Shown: one piece after another, positions 7,528 through 14,911 of the stretch
How positions within the stretch are numbered: the first letter of the stretch is position 1
Layout: every line of letters starts with the position of its first letter
NCBI GenBank assembly: GCA_944367955.1
Contig: CALVWU010000006.1
Location: forward strand, 1 to 37,652
Source: an uncultured Clostridia bacterium
GTDB taxonomy: Bacteria > Bacillota > Clostridia > Christensenellales > Borkfalkiaceae
DNA: 37,652 nucleotides
Direction: 5' to 3'
Position numbers and translations under genes: made by a program
The notes under the pieces: generated by a model
The model's database searches: none
The model's input: only the letters and a program-made list of their open reading frames with translations
What the model was told of the DNA's origin: nothing

Positions 7528-8099
7528 AGCAGGTTCCTCAAATCTTCCAGCGCGCGGAAGCGGTGCGAAACTGCGTTCTTTTCGTCCTCGCTCGCTTCGC
7601 CGAAGCTCTTTTTAAGGTCGTCCGAATAGAACAGACTGTCGTATCCGAATCCGCCTTCGCCCCGTTCGCCGTGCAGTATGCTTCCGAACGTTCTGCCCGT
7701 GCCGAACAGCGATTTTTTATCGTCGGGCGTGTACAGGCATACCGCGCATTCAAAGTATGCGCGTCTGTCGTCCGTTCCTTCCAGCCGCTTTAAAAGCAGG
7801 GCGCGGTTTCCCGCGTCGCCCTCGCCCGAAAAGCGTGCCGAATATATCCCCGGCGCGCCGCCCAATGCGTCTACGCACAGGCCCGAATCGTCTGCAAGGG
7901 CGGGCAGCCCCAGCGCGTCGCCCACGGTCTTGGCCTTGATGAACGCGTTCTCTCTGAACGTCTTTCCCGTTTCTTCTATGTCGCCGTCAAATCCGGCGCG
8001 CTTCATCGAAACAAGTTCGCAATCTTTAAATATTTTTGCTATTTCGGCAATCTTATGCTCGTTGCCGCTGGCGATAACGATCTTTTTAAACGTTCTCAT
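7524..8099 (-). CDS. rdgB: dITP/XTP pyrophosphatase (RdgB/HAM1)
   Basis: This 191-aa enzyme hydrolyses non-canonical purine triphosphates (dITP, XTP) to monophosphates and so keeps them out of DNA. The family signatures are all present: VIASGNEHKIAEI at the N-terminus, ADDSGLCVDALGGAPGIYSARFSG in the middle, GFGYDSLF, and SHRFRAL near the C-terminus. It is the first gene of a four-gene operon. The ATG at 8099 has no Shine-Dalgarno site, and a good TATAAT box ends only six bases upstream, so the message may be leaderless. No other believable start exists, because the conserved VIASGN motif begins at residue 8. Confidence 0.95.
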   Translation of the reverse strand: MRTFKKIVIASGNEHKIAEIAKIFKDCELVSMKRAGFDGDIEETGKTFRENAFIKAKTVGDALGLPALADDSGLCVDALGGAPGIYSARFSGEGDAGNRALLLKRLEGTDDRRAYFECAVCLYTPDDKKSLFGTGRTFGSILHGERGEGGFGYDSLFYSDDLKKSFGEASEDEKNAVSHRFRALEDLRNLL

Positions 8100-8105
8100 A
8101 TGCTT

Positions 8106-8134
8106 ATTATACTATATAAATTTAAAAAAGTAAA
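8106..8134 (-). promoter_or_regulatory. Promoter of the rdgB operon
   Basis: On the minus strand TTTACT (8129-8134), 17 bases, TATAAT (8106-8111). The predicted transcription start falls at or next to the rdgB ATG. Confidence 0.7.
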
Positions 8135-8173
8135 GGGCAGGCGCAAAAATATGCGGCCGCAAAAGCATAAAAA

Positions 8174-8671
8174 TCAGTCGTCCCAGTTCAGCCTGTGCAG
8201 GTGTCCGCGGCTGTTCATGCCCTTAAAGCCGTTCTGCCGCAGCCCCTCGTATACGGCTATCGCCACCGAATTCGAAAGGTTGAGCGAGCGCAGTTCCCCC
8301 ATCATGGGTATGCGCACGCATTCGTCCGGGTGGGCTTTAAGCAGCTCTTCAGGCAGTCCGCGCGTCTCCTTTCCGAACACCAAAAAATCGCCGCCGCGGT
8401 AACACGCGTCGGTGTATCCGTGCATCGCCTTTGTGGTAAAATAAAAAAATCTGCCTTCGGGGTTGGCCTTTAAAAGCTCTTCAAAGTTCTCCCAGTATGT
8501 AACGCTTACAAACTGCCAGTAATCCAGGCCCGCGCGCTTCAAATATTTGTCGCTAACTTCAAAACCCAGCGGCTTTACAAGGTGCAGCCTGCATCCCGTG
8601 GCGGCGCATGTGCGCGCAATGTTTCCCGTATTCTGAGGGATTTCGGGTTCCACCAAAACAATATTGAACAT
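8174..8671 (-). CDS. trmL: tRNA (cytidine/uridine(34)-2'-O)-methyltransferase TrmL
   Basis: This 165-aa SPOUT methyltransferase modifies the ribose of the wobble base in certain leucine tRNAs. The start MFNIVLVEPEIPQNTGNIAR is typical of the family. The knot motifs follow: LVFGKETRGLPEEL, then RIPMMGELRSLNLSNSVAIAVYE, which binds S-adenosylmethionine in the trefoil knot. The ATG at 8671 is preferred to one 45 bases upstream because AAGGA lies 8 bases before it and homologues start here. The protein is full length. It is transcribed alone from its own promoter at 8731-8759. Confidence 0.95.
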   Translation of the reverse strand: MFNIVLVEPEIPQNTGNIARTCAATGCRLHLVKPLGFEVSDKYLKRAGLDYWQFVSVTYWENFEELLKANPEGRFFYFTTKAMHGYTDACYRGGDFLVFGKETRGLPEELLKAHPDECVRIPMMGELRSLNLSNSVAIAVYEGLRQNGFKGMNSRGHLHRLNWDD

Positions 8672-8730
8672 AGTAATCGTCCTTTGAACGGCGGCCGGAA
8701 TCATCGGCCGCGCCATGATAGCACCATATA

Positions 8731-8759
8731 ATTATACTACGCAAAACGCCTTTGCGCAA
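8731..8759 (-). promoter_or_regulatory. Promoter of trmL
   Basis: On the minus strand TTGCGC (8754-8759), 17 bases, TATAAT (8731-8736). Confidence 0.75.
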
Positions 8760-8809
8760 GGCAATTTTGCCCTCTGCAAAAAATTTGTCGCCGCCGCGCG
8801 GAAAACTTA

Positions 8810-8848
8810 TTACATTTCTTTGACAAGGCGGTTACATTTCTGTTACAA
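8810..8848 (+). promoter_or_regulatory. Pho-box-like array of four hexamers at 11-bp spacing
   Basis: TTACAT (8810), TGACAA (8821), TTACAT (8832) and TTACAA (8843) recur at exactly 11-base intervals. OmpR-family regulators such as PhoB/PhoP bind tandem hexamers with this period. The array ends 80 bases before a Na/Pi symporter gene, which fits phosphate-starvation control. Confidence 0.6.
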
Positions 8849-8849
8849 T
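8820..8849 (+). promoter_or_regulatory. Possible promoter overlapping the Pho-box-like array
   Basis: TTGACA (8820-8825), 18 bases, TACAAT (8844-8849). Because the same bases form the hexamer array, the match may be a by-product. An activated promoter could instead use TTAAAT at 8865-8870 as its -10. Confidence 0.45.
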
Positions 8850-8927
8850 TATAACGATAGCATTTTAAATAACCGCAAAAAACTTTTGCAACCGCGCTTT
8901 CGCGCAACCGTACAAGGAGAATAACGG

Positions 8928-10655
8928 ATGAGTATAGAAGGAGTACTGCAGATAGTAAGCGCGCTGTTTTACGTTCTCGGCGGCATAACGGTGTTCATGA
9001 TAGGCATGGACATTCTGGGTGCCAATCTCGAAAAGGCCGCGGGCAGCAAAATGCGCCATCTCATCGGAAAGGCCACAAAAAACAAGTTTGTCGGCATAGC
9101 TACCGGCACTGCCATAACCGCGATAATCCAAAGCTCTTCTGCCACAACGGTAATGGTTGTGGGCTTTGTAAATATCGGCATGATGACGCTTATCCAGGCC
9201 ACGTCGATAATAATGGGCGCGAACATCGGCACAACCATAACCGCCTTTTTGTCCGCGCTGTCGATGGGCGGGGCCGAGCTTGAAATTTCGGCCGTATTCG
9301 CCTTTATCGCCTTCGTCGGCCTTATGATGACCCTCTTTTCCAAGCAGGAAAAGACAAAGCGCATAGGCTTCATGCTCGCCGGCCTCGGCATGGTCTTCAT
9401 CGGGCTGTACACGATGTCCTTCACCGTTTCGGGCCTCACCGAAGGCGACGGCGAAGTCGCGCAGGCCATAAAGGGCATGTTCGCAGCCATAGGCAACGGC
9501 GCAGACACCCTCACATGGCAAATTTTAGTGCTCTTTCTTCTCGGCCTCGTGCTCACGGGCATAATGCAGTCGTCCTCGGCAATCACGGCAATAGTAATAA
9601 CCCTTGCAAGCGAAGGCCTCATCAGCCTGCACATGGCTCTGTTCATAGTGCTCGGCACAAACATCGGCACGTGCTTTACCGCCGTAATATCCTCGATAGG
9701 CACTTCGGTAAACGCCCGCCGCGCGGCCTGCATCCACCTGTGTTTCAACATAATCGGCTGCGTAATTTTCGCCATTCCCACCATAATATGGGGCGGCGAC
9801 ATAGCGCGCCTGCTCGAAAGCTGGATGCCCGGCAACGTCACCTGGCAGATAGCCATTTTCCATCTCTTCTTCAACGTTACCAATACCGTAATATTGATGT
9901 GGTTCATTCCCCAGCTCGTCAAGCTCGCTTGCTTCCTCGTTCGCGATAAAAGCGAACACAAAGCCGAGCAGGGCGAGGAAACCGAAAACGACGAGATCCT
10001 CGATAACCGCCTGCTTAAAACTCCCGCAATAGCGGTGGGGCAGGCCCGCAAAGAGATCGTAAAAATGGGACAGCTCGCTTTCTCCAACTACAAGCTCGCC
10101 CTCGAAATGCTGCTCGGCAACAACCTCGGTAAAAAGAGCGTGTTCGAAGAGAACGAAAAGCATATCGACGACCTCAACCGCTACATAACGCAGTTCCTCG
10201 TAAAACTCTCTTCCGAAGACATCGCCGAAATCGACGAGCGCAAGGTTTCGTCCTTCTACCACGTCGCTTCCGACATCGAGCGCATAGGCGACTATGCCGA
10301 AAACATAGTGGAATATGCCGAAGAGATGATAAAGGCCGAAGCGAAATTTTCGGATCACGCCGTCGAAGAAATAACCGAAATGGACGGCTATATAACCGAA
10401 CTCTACAAAAACGTCGAAATGGCTTTTGCAAACCACAATTTAAGCTATACGCAGAATATAGAAAACGCCGAAAACGAAGTCGACCGGATGTGCTTCAAGA
10501 TGAAGGAAGCCCACATCCGCCGCACAAACGAGGGTCGCTGTTCCTCGCAGGCAGGTTCGGTATATCTGCAGCTTGCCGTAAACATGGAGCGCATCGGCGA
10601 CCACATGAACAATATAGCGAATTCCATAAAAACGTACGTCGATCCCGCCGAATGA
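8928..10655 (+). CDS. Na+/phosphate symporter with C-terminal PhoU-like domain
   Basis: This 575-aa protein belongs to the NptA/PNaS family. Two inverted halves each carry the signature: IIQSSSATT near residue 65 with IIMGANIGTT, and IMQSSSAIT near 215 with VLGTNIGTCF. About eight hydrophobic segments fill residues 1-335. A charged linker follows, then a helical PhoU-like domain (about 365-570) with the paired motif ASDIERIGDYAENI and NMERIGDHMNNIA. The family imports phosphate with sodium; the PhoU part is thought to be regulatory. The ATG follows AAGGAG with good spacing. The gene is single, ends at a GC-rich hairpin, and lies behind a Pho-box-like array, suggesting induction when phosphate is low. 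Confidence 0.93.
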   Translation: MSIEGVLQIVSALFYVLGGITVFMIGMDILGANLEKAAGSKMRHLIGKATKNKFVGIATGTAITAIIQSSSATTVMVVGFVNIGMMTLIQATSIIMGANIGTTITAFLSALSMGGAELEISAVFAFIAFVGLMMTLFSKQEKTKRIGFMLAGLGMVFIGLYTMSFTVSGLTEGDGEVAQAIKGMFAAIGNGADTLTWQILVLFLLGLVLTGIMQSSSAITAIVITLASEGLISLHMALFIVLGTNIGTCFTAVISSIGTSVNARRAACIHLCFNIIGCVIFAIPTIIWGGDIARLLESWMPGNVTWQIAIFHLFFNVTNTVILMWFIPQLVKLACFLVRDKSEHKAEQGEETENDEILDNRLLKTPAIAVGQARKEIVKMGQLAFSNYKLALEMLLGNNLGKKSVFEENEKHIDDLNRYITQFLVKLSSEDIAEIDERKVSSFYHVASDIERIGDYAENIVEYAEEMIKAEAKFSDHAVEEITEMDGYITELYKNVEMAFANHNLSYTQNIENAENEVDRMCFKMKEAHIRRTNEGRCSSQAGSVYLQLAVNMERIGDHMNNIANSIKTYVDPAE

Positions 10656-10700
10656 TTCTGCTCAAACGGCGCATACGCGTTCAAACTTCCTTAAATACAG

Positions 10701-10728
10701 GCGACCGCGGGGCATGCCCCGCGGTCGC
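10701..10728 (+). terminator. 28-bp perfect palindrome after the phosphate symporter
   Basis: The palindrome centres on GCATGC, with arms reading GCGACCGCGGGG and its complement, and is followed by TTTCAT. It is a strong hairpin but has a weak T tract. Probable transcription end. Confidence 0.6.
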
Positions 10729-10740
10729 TTTCATACGGCA

Positions 10741-10777
10741 AAAAATGCGGCGCGCGGAAATTTTTCCGCGCGCCGCC
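10741..10777 (-). terminator. Intrinsic terminator of the DUF1540 gene
   Basis: On the minus strand a 14-bp stem starting GCGGCGCGCGGAAA is followed by a T6 run (10741-10746). It begins 13 bases after the stop of the small gene. Confidence 0.8.
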
Positions 10778-10790
10778 GTTCGCAATGGTT

Positions 10791-10943
10791 TTATTTTTCG
10801 CAATAACTCTTGCAGCACGTGCAATCGTGCCCGCCGTTGCCCGTGCAGCCCACTCTGATTTTGTCGAGAGTGCAGTTGCAGCCGTCGTGGTTATACTTGC
10901 AATTGTCAACGTTGCATAAAATGTCGTGGTTCACGTTTTCCAT
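10791..10943 (-). CDS. DUF1540-type Cys-rich miniprotein
   Basis: This 50-aa protein contains eight Cys in a spaced pattern: ILCNVDNCKYN, GCNCTLDKIRVGC and CTCCKSYCE. This matches DUF1540, a small domain common in Clostridia, often in sporulation-linked or metal-linked genes; its biochemical role is not established. A zinc or other metal site is plausible from the Cys spacing. The ATG at 10943 is chosen because AGGAGG lies just upstream; a longer frame to 10979 would lack a ribosome site. The gene is single, with a clear terminator. Confidence 0.85.
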   Translation of the reverse strand: MENVNHDILCNVDNCKYNHDGCNCTLDKIRVGCTGNGGHDCTCCKSYCEK

Positions 10944-11077
10944 AAATGCCTCCTTAATTCCGCCATATCGTGCGGTCAACTGCTAATATTGTGTCCCGTT
11001 TAAGCGCGGGTTATTCATCATTTTAAAAAAATGTCTCCGCCCGCCCCCGCATGCGGCGCGTTTGCGGGAAATACCTG

Positions 11078-11106
11078 TTGACAAACTTTTTGTTTTGCGT
11101 TAAAAT
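11078..11106 (+). promoter_or_regulatory. Promoter of rplI
   Basis: TTGACA (11078-11083), 17 bases, TAAAAT (11101-11106). Starts about 40 bases before the rplI ATG. Confidence 0.8.
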
Positions 11107-11152
11107 ATAAAAAAGAAAAACGTGCGGCTGTATGCCGTTAAAGGAGCAGGCA

Positions 11153-11596
11153 ATGCAGGTAATATTGTTGCAGGATGTAAAGGGTCAGGGAAAAAAGGGC
11201 GAACTTATCGACGTGAACGAAGGTTACGCCCGTAACTTTTTGATAAAAAAGGGCCTTGCGGAAGTGGCAACGGCCAACAAAATAAACGATTTAAAGCAAA
11301 AAAAGGCCTCTGCCGACTTCCATAAACAGGAAGAGTTAAAGGCCATGCGCGCAATGGCGGCCGAAATCAAGAACAAAAAGTTCACCGTTAAAATAAAGGC
11401 CGGGCAGGGCGGCAGGGTATTCGGTTCGGTGACGGGCGCAAACATCTCCGATTCGTTAAAGGCCGAGGGGTACGACGTCGATAAAAAGAAAGTCGTGCTC
11501 TCCTCGCCCATAAAGGCTCTCGGCGTGTACGACGTCGAATTAAAGCTTGCCGAAGGCATCGCCGTCGTCGTCAAAATCGAAGTCGCCGAAGAGTAA
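11153..11596 (+). CDS. rplI: 50S ribosomal protein L9
   Basis: This 147-aa protein binds 23S rRNA at the base of the L1 stalk. It begins MQVILLQDVKGQGKKGELIDVNEGYARNFLIKKGLA, the L9 N-terminal signature. A long helical linker (about residues 40-75) leads to the C-terminal domain with GGRVFGSVTGANISD. The ATG at 11153 follows GGAG; the earlier ATG at 11132 would add seven residues that homologues lack. The usual partners (rpsF, rpsR, a GGDEF/DHH protein or dnaB) are not adjacent, so rplI stands alone here behind its own consensus promoter. Confidence 0.96.
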   Translation: MQVILLQDVKGQGKKGELIDVNEGYARNFLIKKGLAEVATANKINDLKQKKASADFHKQEELKAMRAMAAEIKNKKFTVKIKAGQGGRVFGSVTGANISDSLKAEGYDVDKKKVVLSSPIKALGVYDVELKLAEGIAVVVKIEVAEE

Positions 11597-11638
11597 ATGC
11601 GTTTTTGTTTAATGCAGGTAACGGTTTTTTAAAACGCC

Positions 11639-11669
11639 GCGCGCCCGCAGGCTCTGCCTGCGGGCGCGC
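11639..11669 (+). terminator. GC-rich hairpin after rplI
   Basis: A 14-bp stem (GCGCGCCCGCAGGC and complement) with loop TCT. No T tract follows, so termination here is uncertain. Confidence 0.45.
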
Positions 11670-11711
11670 CCTCTCACCGCGCATCCCGCCGTTCGCGCCG
11701 GCGCATGTATC

Positions 11712-12518
11712 ATGAAAAAATTTACGGCAACGCAAAAAATGCGTTTAAGCAGCTTTACCGACAGCGTGTATCCCCAGGGCAGTTTTTATTTTTCCGCTCT
11801 GCTTCGTGCGGGCGACGTCCGCGTCAACGGCTTAAAGACCCGCGCTGACATAACTTTGAATGCGGGGGACGAAGTGGCGTACTACACCACGCCCAAAATG
11901 GAGGCTAAGCCCTCTCATTCGTGCATATATGCCGATGAATACATCTACGTCGCCGATAAATTCAGCGGTGTTTCCGCCGAAGCTTTGGCCTGCGAACTCG
12001 CCCTCATCCCCGTGCACAGGCTTGACAGAAATACCTGCGGCGCGATGGTGTTCGCAAGGGACGGGGAAACCGCCGAACTTTTAAAAAAGCTTTTTAAACA
12101 GCGCGCGGTAGTAAAAAAATATATATGCGTCTGCCGCGACGGGTTTTCTTCGGACGAAGCCGAGCTTTCGGCGTATCTCTTCAAGGATGAAAAAAAGGGG
12201 CTGGTCGATATATCGCGTTCTCCCAAAAAAGGATATGTTCCGATCCGCACCGCGTACAGGGTGCTCGCCCGAAGCGAAGGTCTGGCAAGGGTGGAAGTTA
12301 CTCTGCACACCGGCAAGACGCATCAGATACGCGCGCACATGTCGTTCATCGGCTGTCCCGTGCTCGGCGACGAAAAGTACGGCGATCCCGCTTTGAACAA
12401 AAAATACGGCCTGCGCCGCCAGCAGCTCTGTTCGTCCGTTCTCTCGTTCGAGTTGCGCGGCGAAACATATCGTTTTAAAAGTGCCCTCGCCCCCGATTTT
12501 CCTCAAAATCGGCGGTAA
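11712..12518 (+). CDS. RluA-family RNA pseudouridine synthase
   Basis: This 268-aa protein isomerises uridine to pseudouridine in rRNA or tRNA. Residues about 10-60 resemble an S4 RNA-binding domain (YFSALLRAGDVRVNG, with the valine-asparagine-glycine turn). The catalytic motif VHRLDRNTCG carries Asp105. LHTGKTHQIRAHMSFIGCPVLGDEKYG is the second family signature, followed by a C-terminal beta strand region. The protein is slightly shorter than RluD, and its target site cannot be assigned. The start ATG at 11712 has no clear Shine-Dalgarno site. It lies between rplI and a strong hairpin at 12530, so it is probably transcribed as a short unit. Confidence 0.9.
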   Translation: MKKFTATQKMRLSSFTDSVYPQGSFYFSALLRAGDVRVNGLKTRADITLNAGDEVAYYTTPKMEAKPSHSCIYADEYIYVADKFSGVSAEALACELALIPVHRLDRNTCGAMVFARDGETAELLKKLFKQRAVVKKYICVCRDGFSSDEAELSAYLFKDEKKGLVDISRSPKKGYVPIRTAYRVLARSEGLARVEVTLHTGKTHQIRAHMSFIGCPVLGDEKYGDPALNKKYGLRRQQLCSSVLSFELRGETYRFKSALAPDFPQNRR

Positions 12519-12529
12519 ACGATTTTAAA

Positions 12530-12565
12530 GCGGCGGCCGCGCTCTTTTTCGAGCGCGGCCGCCGC
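12530..12565. terminator. 15-bp hairpin between convergent genes
   Basis: Arms GCGGCGGCCGCGCTC (12530-12544) and its complement (12551-12565) enclose TTTTTC. TTTTATC follows on the plus strand a few bases later. It sits between the stop codons of the pseudouridine synthase and citrate synthase genes and could stop both transcripts. Confidence 0.65.
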
Positions 12566-12603
12566 CTGCGTTTTATCAAAAAATGCGTCCGCATATGGTG
12601 CAG

Positions 12604-13974
12604 TTATCTGTCTTCAAGCTTAACATATTCCCGCCTGTCCTGTACGCACTGGTATGCGGGGCGGATTATCTTGTTGCCGTTTACAAGTTCCTCTATGCGG
12701 TGCGCCGACCAGCCGGCTATCCTTGCAATGGCAAACAGCGGCGTATACAGCGCGTCGGGAATGTTCAGCATGGAATATACCAGCCCCGAATAAAAGTCCA
12801 CGTTTGGATTTACGGGTTTGTCGGTGTTGCGCTGCTCCTGTATGAGTTCCGAAGCGACTTTGGCCACCGTGTTGTAAAGTTCGAACTCGTCGTCCCTGCC
12901 CTTGGCCGAAGCCAGTTTGCCGGCGTAAAGCTTTAAAACTTCGGCGCGGGGGTCGGATATGGTGTATACCGCGTGTCCCATGCCGTAAACGAGCCCGCTG
13001 CGGTCAAACGCTTTTTTGGCAAGTATCTTGTTCACATAGTCGCGTATCGTGCTCTCTTTCCAGTCGGGCACGTTCTCTTTTATGTTTGCAAACATCTGCT
13101 TCACCTTAATGTTCGCGCCGCCGTGTTTGGGGCCTTTCAGCGAACCGAGCGAAGCCACGGTGGAAGAATAGGTGTCGGTGCCCGACGAGGTGACGACGTG
13201 CGTGGTAAAGGTGGAGTTGTTGCCGCCGCCATGATCGGCGTGCAGCGTAAGGCATATGTCCAAAACCTTTGCCTCCAAATCGGTAAAGGAATTGTCCTTT
13301 CTTAAAATGTGCAAAAGATTCTGCGCCGTCGAATACTCCGCCAAGGGCTTGTGTATTATAAGCGACGCATCGCTTACGTCATAATACTTGTACGCGCGGA
13401 ATGAGTATGCCGCCAGCATGGGGAACTGGGCTATAAGTTGCAGGCTCTGTCTCAGCACGTTCGAAACCATTATGTTGTCGGGGTCGGGGTCGTAGCTGTA
13501 AAGCGAAAGCACGCAGCGCGCAAGCATGTTCATTATGTCGCTCGAAGGGTTCTTCATTATAACGTCGCGCACAAAGTTGCGGGGCAGTACCCTGAACTCC
13601 GCAAGCATGTCGTTAAACGATGCCAGAGTGGATGCGTCTGGCAGCGAACCGAACAGCAAAAGATATATCGTCTCTTCAAAGCCGAACCTGTTCTCCTTAA
13701 CGCAGTGCGCAACCAAATCCTTTATGTTGTACCCGCGGTAGCACAAAATGCCGGGGATAGGCGTCTTTACGCCGCCGCGATCCTCCCAACTCGTCACTTC
13801 CGAAATTTCCGTCAGTCCGCACAAAACGCCCTTGCCGTTCTTGTCCCTCAGTCCGCGCTTGACGTCGTATTTTTCGTAAAGTTCGGGGCTGATGTTGTCG
13901 GCCTGCTCTATCTTTGCCAGCTCGGATATTGTGTGCGAATATTTAACTATCAAATTAGCCGCATTAAAATCCAA
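12604..13974 (-). CDS. gltA: Citrate synthase
   Basis: This 456-aa enzyme condenses acetyl-CoA and oxaloacetate to citrate. Key segments are present: LTLHADHGGGNNSTFTTHVV with an active-site His, LKGPKHGGAN with another, and GMGHAVYTISDPRAEVL with the catalytic Asp region. The length and the N-terminal extension match a clostridial type of citrate synthase rather than the short dimeric form. The start is a TTG at 13974: stops lie directly upstream in frame, a GGAAG site precedes it, and no ATG occurs before the conserved region. No aconitase or isocitrate dehydrogenase is adjacent. A perfect promoter lies 40 bases upstream. It probably supplies glutamate biosynthesis, which is inference. Confidence 0.93.
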   Translation of the reverse strand: MDFNAANLIVKYSHTISELAKIEQADNISPELYEKYDVKRGLRDKNGKGVLCGLTEISEVTSWEDRGGVKTPIPGILCYRGYNIKDLVAHCVKENRFGFEETIYLLLFGSLPDASTLASFNDMLAEFRVLPRNFVRDVIMKNPSSDIMNMLARCVLSLYSYDPDPDNIMVSNVLRQSLQLIAQFPMLAAYSFRAYKYYDVSDASLIIHKPLAEYSTAQNLLHILRKDNSFTDLEAKVLDICLTLHADHGGGNNSTFTTHVVTSSGTDTYSSTVASLGSLKGPKHGGANIKVKQMFANIKENVPDWKESTIRDYVNKILAKKAFDRSGLVYGMGHAVYTISDPRAEVLKLYAGKLASAKGRDDEFELYNTVAKVASELIQEQRNTDKPVNPNVDFYSGLVYSMLNIPDALYTPLFAIARIAGWSAHRIEELVNGNKIIRPAYQCVQDRREYVKLEDR

Positions 13975-14014
13975 ATCTTATCACTTCCATAACATAGTTT
14001 TACATTTTAAACAT

Positions 14015-14043
14015 ATTATACCATTTTATTGCGTGGCTGTCAA
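14015..14043 (-). promoter_or_regulatory. Consensus promoter of gltA
   Basis: On the minus strand TTGACA (14038-14043), 17 bases, TATAAT (14015-14020): both hexamers are perfect for the housekeeping sigma factor. It is divergent from the promoter at 14131. Confidence 0.85.
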
Positions 14044-14130
14044 ATGAATTATTTGTGTATAAAATGTGTGAACATGCCGTCAAAACGTATATTTAACCGT
14101 TTCTTCGCATAAAAATAAATTTCAATCGGG

Positions 14131-14159
14131 TTGCAAAAATAAAAAACATGTGCTAAAAT
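14131..14159 (+). promoter_or_regulatory. Promoter of the sigma factor operon
   Basis: TTGCAA (14131-14136), 17 bases, TAAAAT (14154-14159) with an extended -10 (TGC just before). The same ten bases TGCTAAAATA occur in the rnpB promoter at 17651. This looks like a housekeeping promoter and not one used by the alternative sigma factor. Confidence 0.65.
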
Positions 14160-14243
14160 AATTCTGCCGTTCGCGGCGCGGGCGTTTATCCTCCGCGCGG
14201 GCGGTTTATATAAATAGTATAATAACAACGGAGTTTCGTAATT

Positions 14244-14561
14244 ATGCAAACAACGGATAACAATGCAAAGATAGTAAGCGTCGGCGAAAGGCTTGTGGCC
14301 GCGTTAAAGGACGATATAGGCATCTACAACGCCGACGCGTTCTTCGATACGGTAAGTTCGGCCTACGCTTCGTCAAAAACCGACGTGGTTTTAGACTGTT
14401 CCAACCTCAACTATATCGACAGCACCGCCATCGGCGCGATAGTAAAGCTGTATAAACTCGTATCCTCCGATGGACACAAGCTTATAATAAAGGATATGAA
14501 GCCCCGGCAGAAAAAGCTGTTCGAAATTTGCGCCATTGACCGGCTTATGGAGTTTGAATGA
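14244..14561 (+). CDS. STAS-domain anti-sigma factor antagonist (RsbV/SpoIIAA-like)
   Basis: This 105-aa protein has the STAS fold signature VVLDCSNLNYIDSTAIGAIVKLYK. In RsbV and SpoIIAA the Ser in this motif is phosphorylated by the partner anti-sigma kinase; here it is Ser60, followed by Thr61. When dephosphorylated, such proteins bind the anti-sigma factor and free the sigma factor. It is the first of four genes joined by four-base ATGA overlaps (14558-14561, 14908-14911, 15633-15636), so the products are probably made in fixed ratio. The ribosome site CGGAG is 10 bases from the ATG. Length matches the family. Confidence 0.92.
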   Translation: MQTTDNNAKIVSVGERLVAALKDDIGIYNADAFFDTVSSAYASSKTDVVLDCSNLNYIDSTAIGAIVKLYKLVSSDGHKLIIKDMKPRQKKLFEICAIDRLMEFE

Positions 14562-14911
14562 TGAACGATTTCGTTATAAGTTTTTCGCTTGGCGATGCAA
14601 AATATTTTACCGCTCTAAGGCTGGCCGTGGGCGGTGTGTGCGCCGCGGCCGATCTCGACATCGATTCGGCCGAAGATTTTAAAGTGTGCGTAACCGAAAG
14701 CTGCCTTATGCTCAAAAACTGCGGTTTCGGCAAGGCAAGGGTAACTTTGCGCACGTCGCAGGGCGTCGGCGCGGAGATCTGCGGCGAGGACGCGGGCGAG
14801 CTCGGCGAAGGCGAAAACGAAATTTCGCTCATGCTCATCTCTGCTCTCGTATCCTCGTGCGACATCGAAAAGTGCGGCAAAGCCATTAGTAAAGTTGTGT
14901 TAAAGGTATGA
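14558..14911 (+). CDS. RsbW/SpoIIAB-like protein lacking ATP-binding residues
   Basis: The 117-aa product lies where rsbW or spoIIAB sits in known operons. Its first half aligns well with RsbW: LRLAVGGVCAAADLDIDSAEDFKVCVTESCLML matches the RsbW segment from IRLTLSG to the N box. The N-box Glu is kept, but the Asn four residues later, which holds the magnesium ion, is Met. No DxGxG motif is seen, and the glycine-rich G2 box is replaced by ENEISLMLISAL. The protein is also shorter than RsbW (about 145-160 aa). I infer a GHKL fold that no longer binds ATP or phosphorylates the STAS protein. It may still bind the sigma factor or the STAS partner. Confidence 0.75.
   Translation: MMNDFVISFSLGDAKYFTALRLAVGGVCAAADLDIDSAEDFKVCVTESCLMLKNCGFGKARVTLRTSQGVGAEICGEDAGELGEGENEISLMLISALVSSCDIEKCGKAISKVVLKV

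Noticed and set aside
8969..10087. A 372-codon open frame on the minus strand
   Set aside because: Antisense to the Na/Pi symporter; Met/Pro/Thr-rich translation is a reflection of the transporter's codons.
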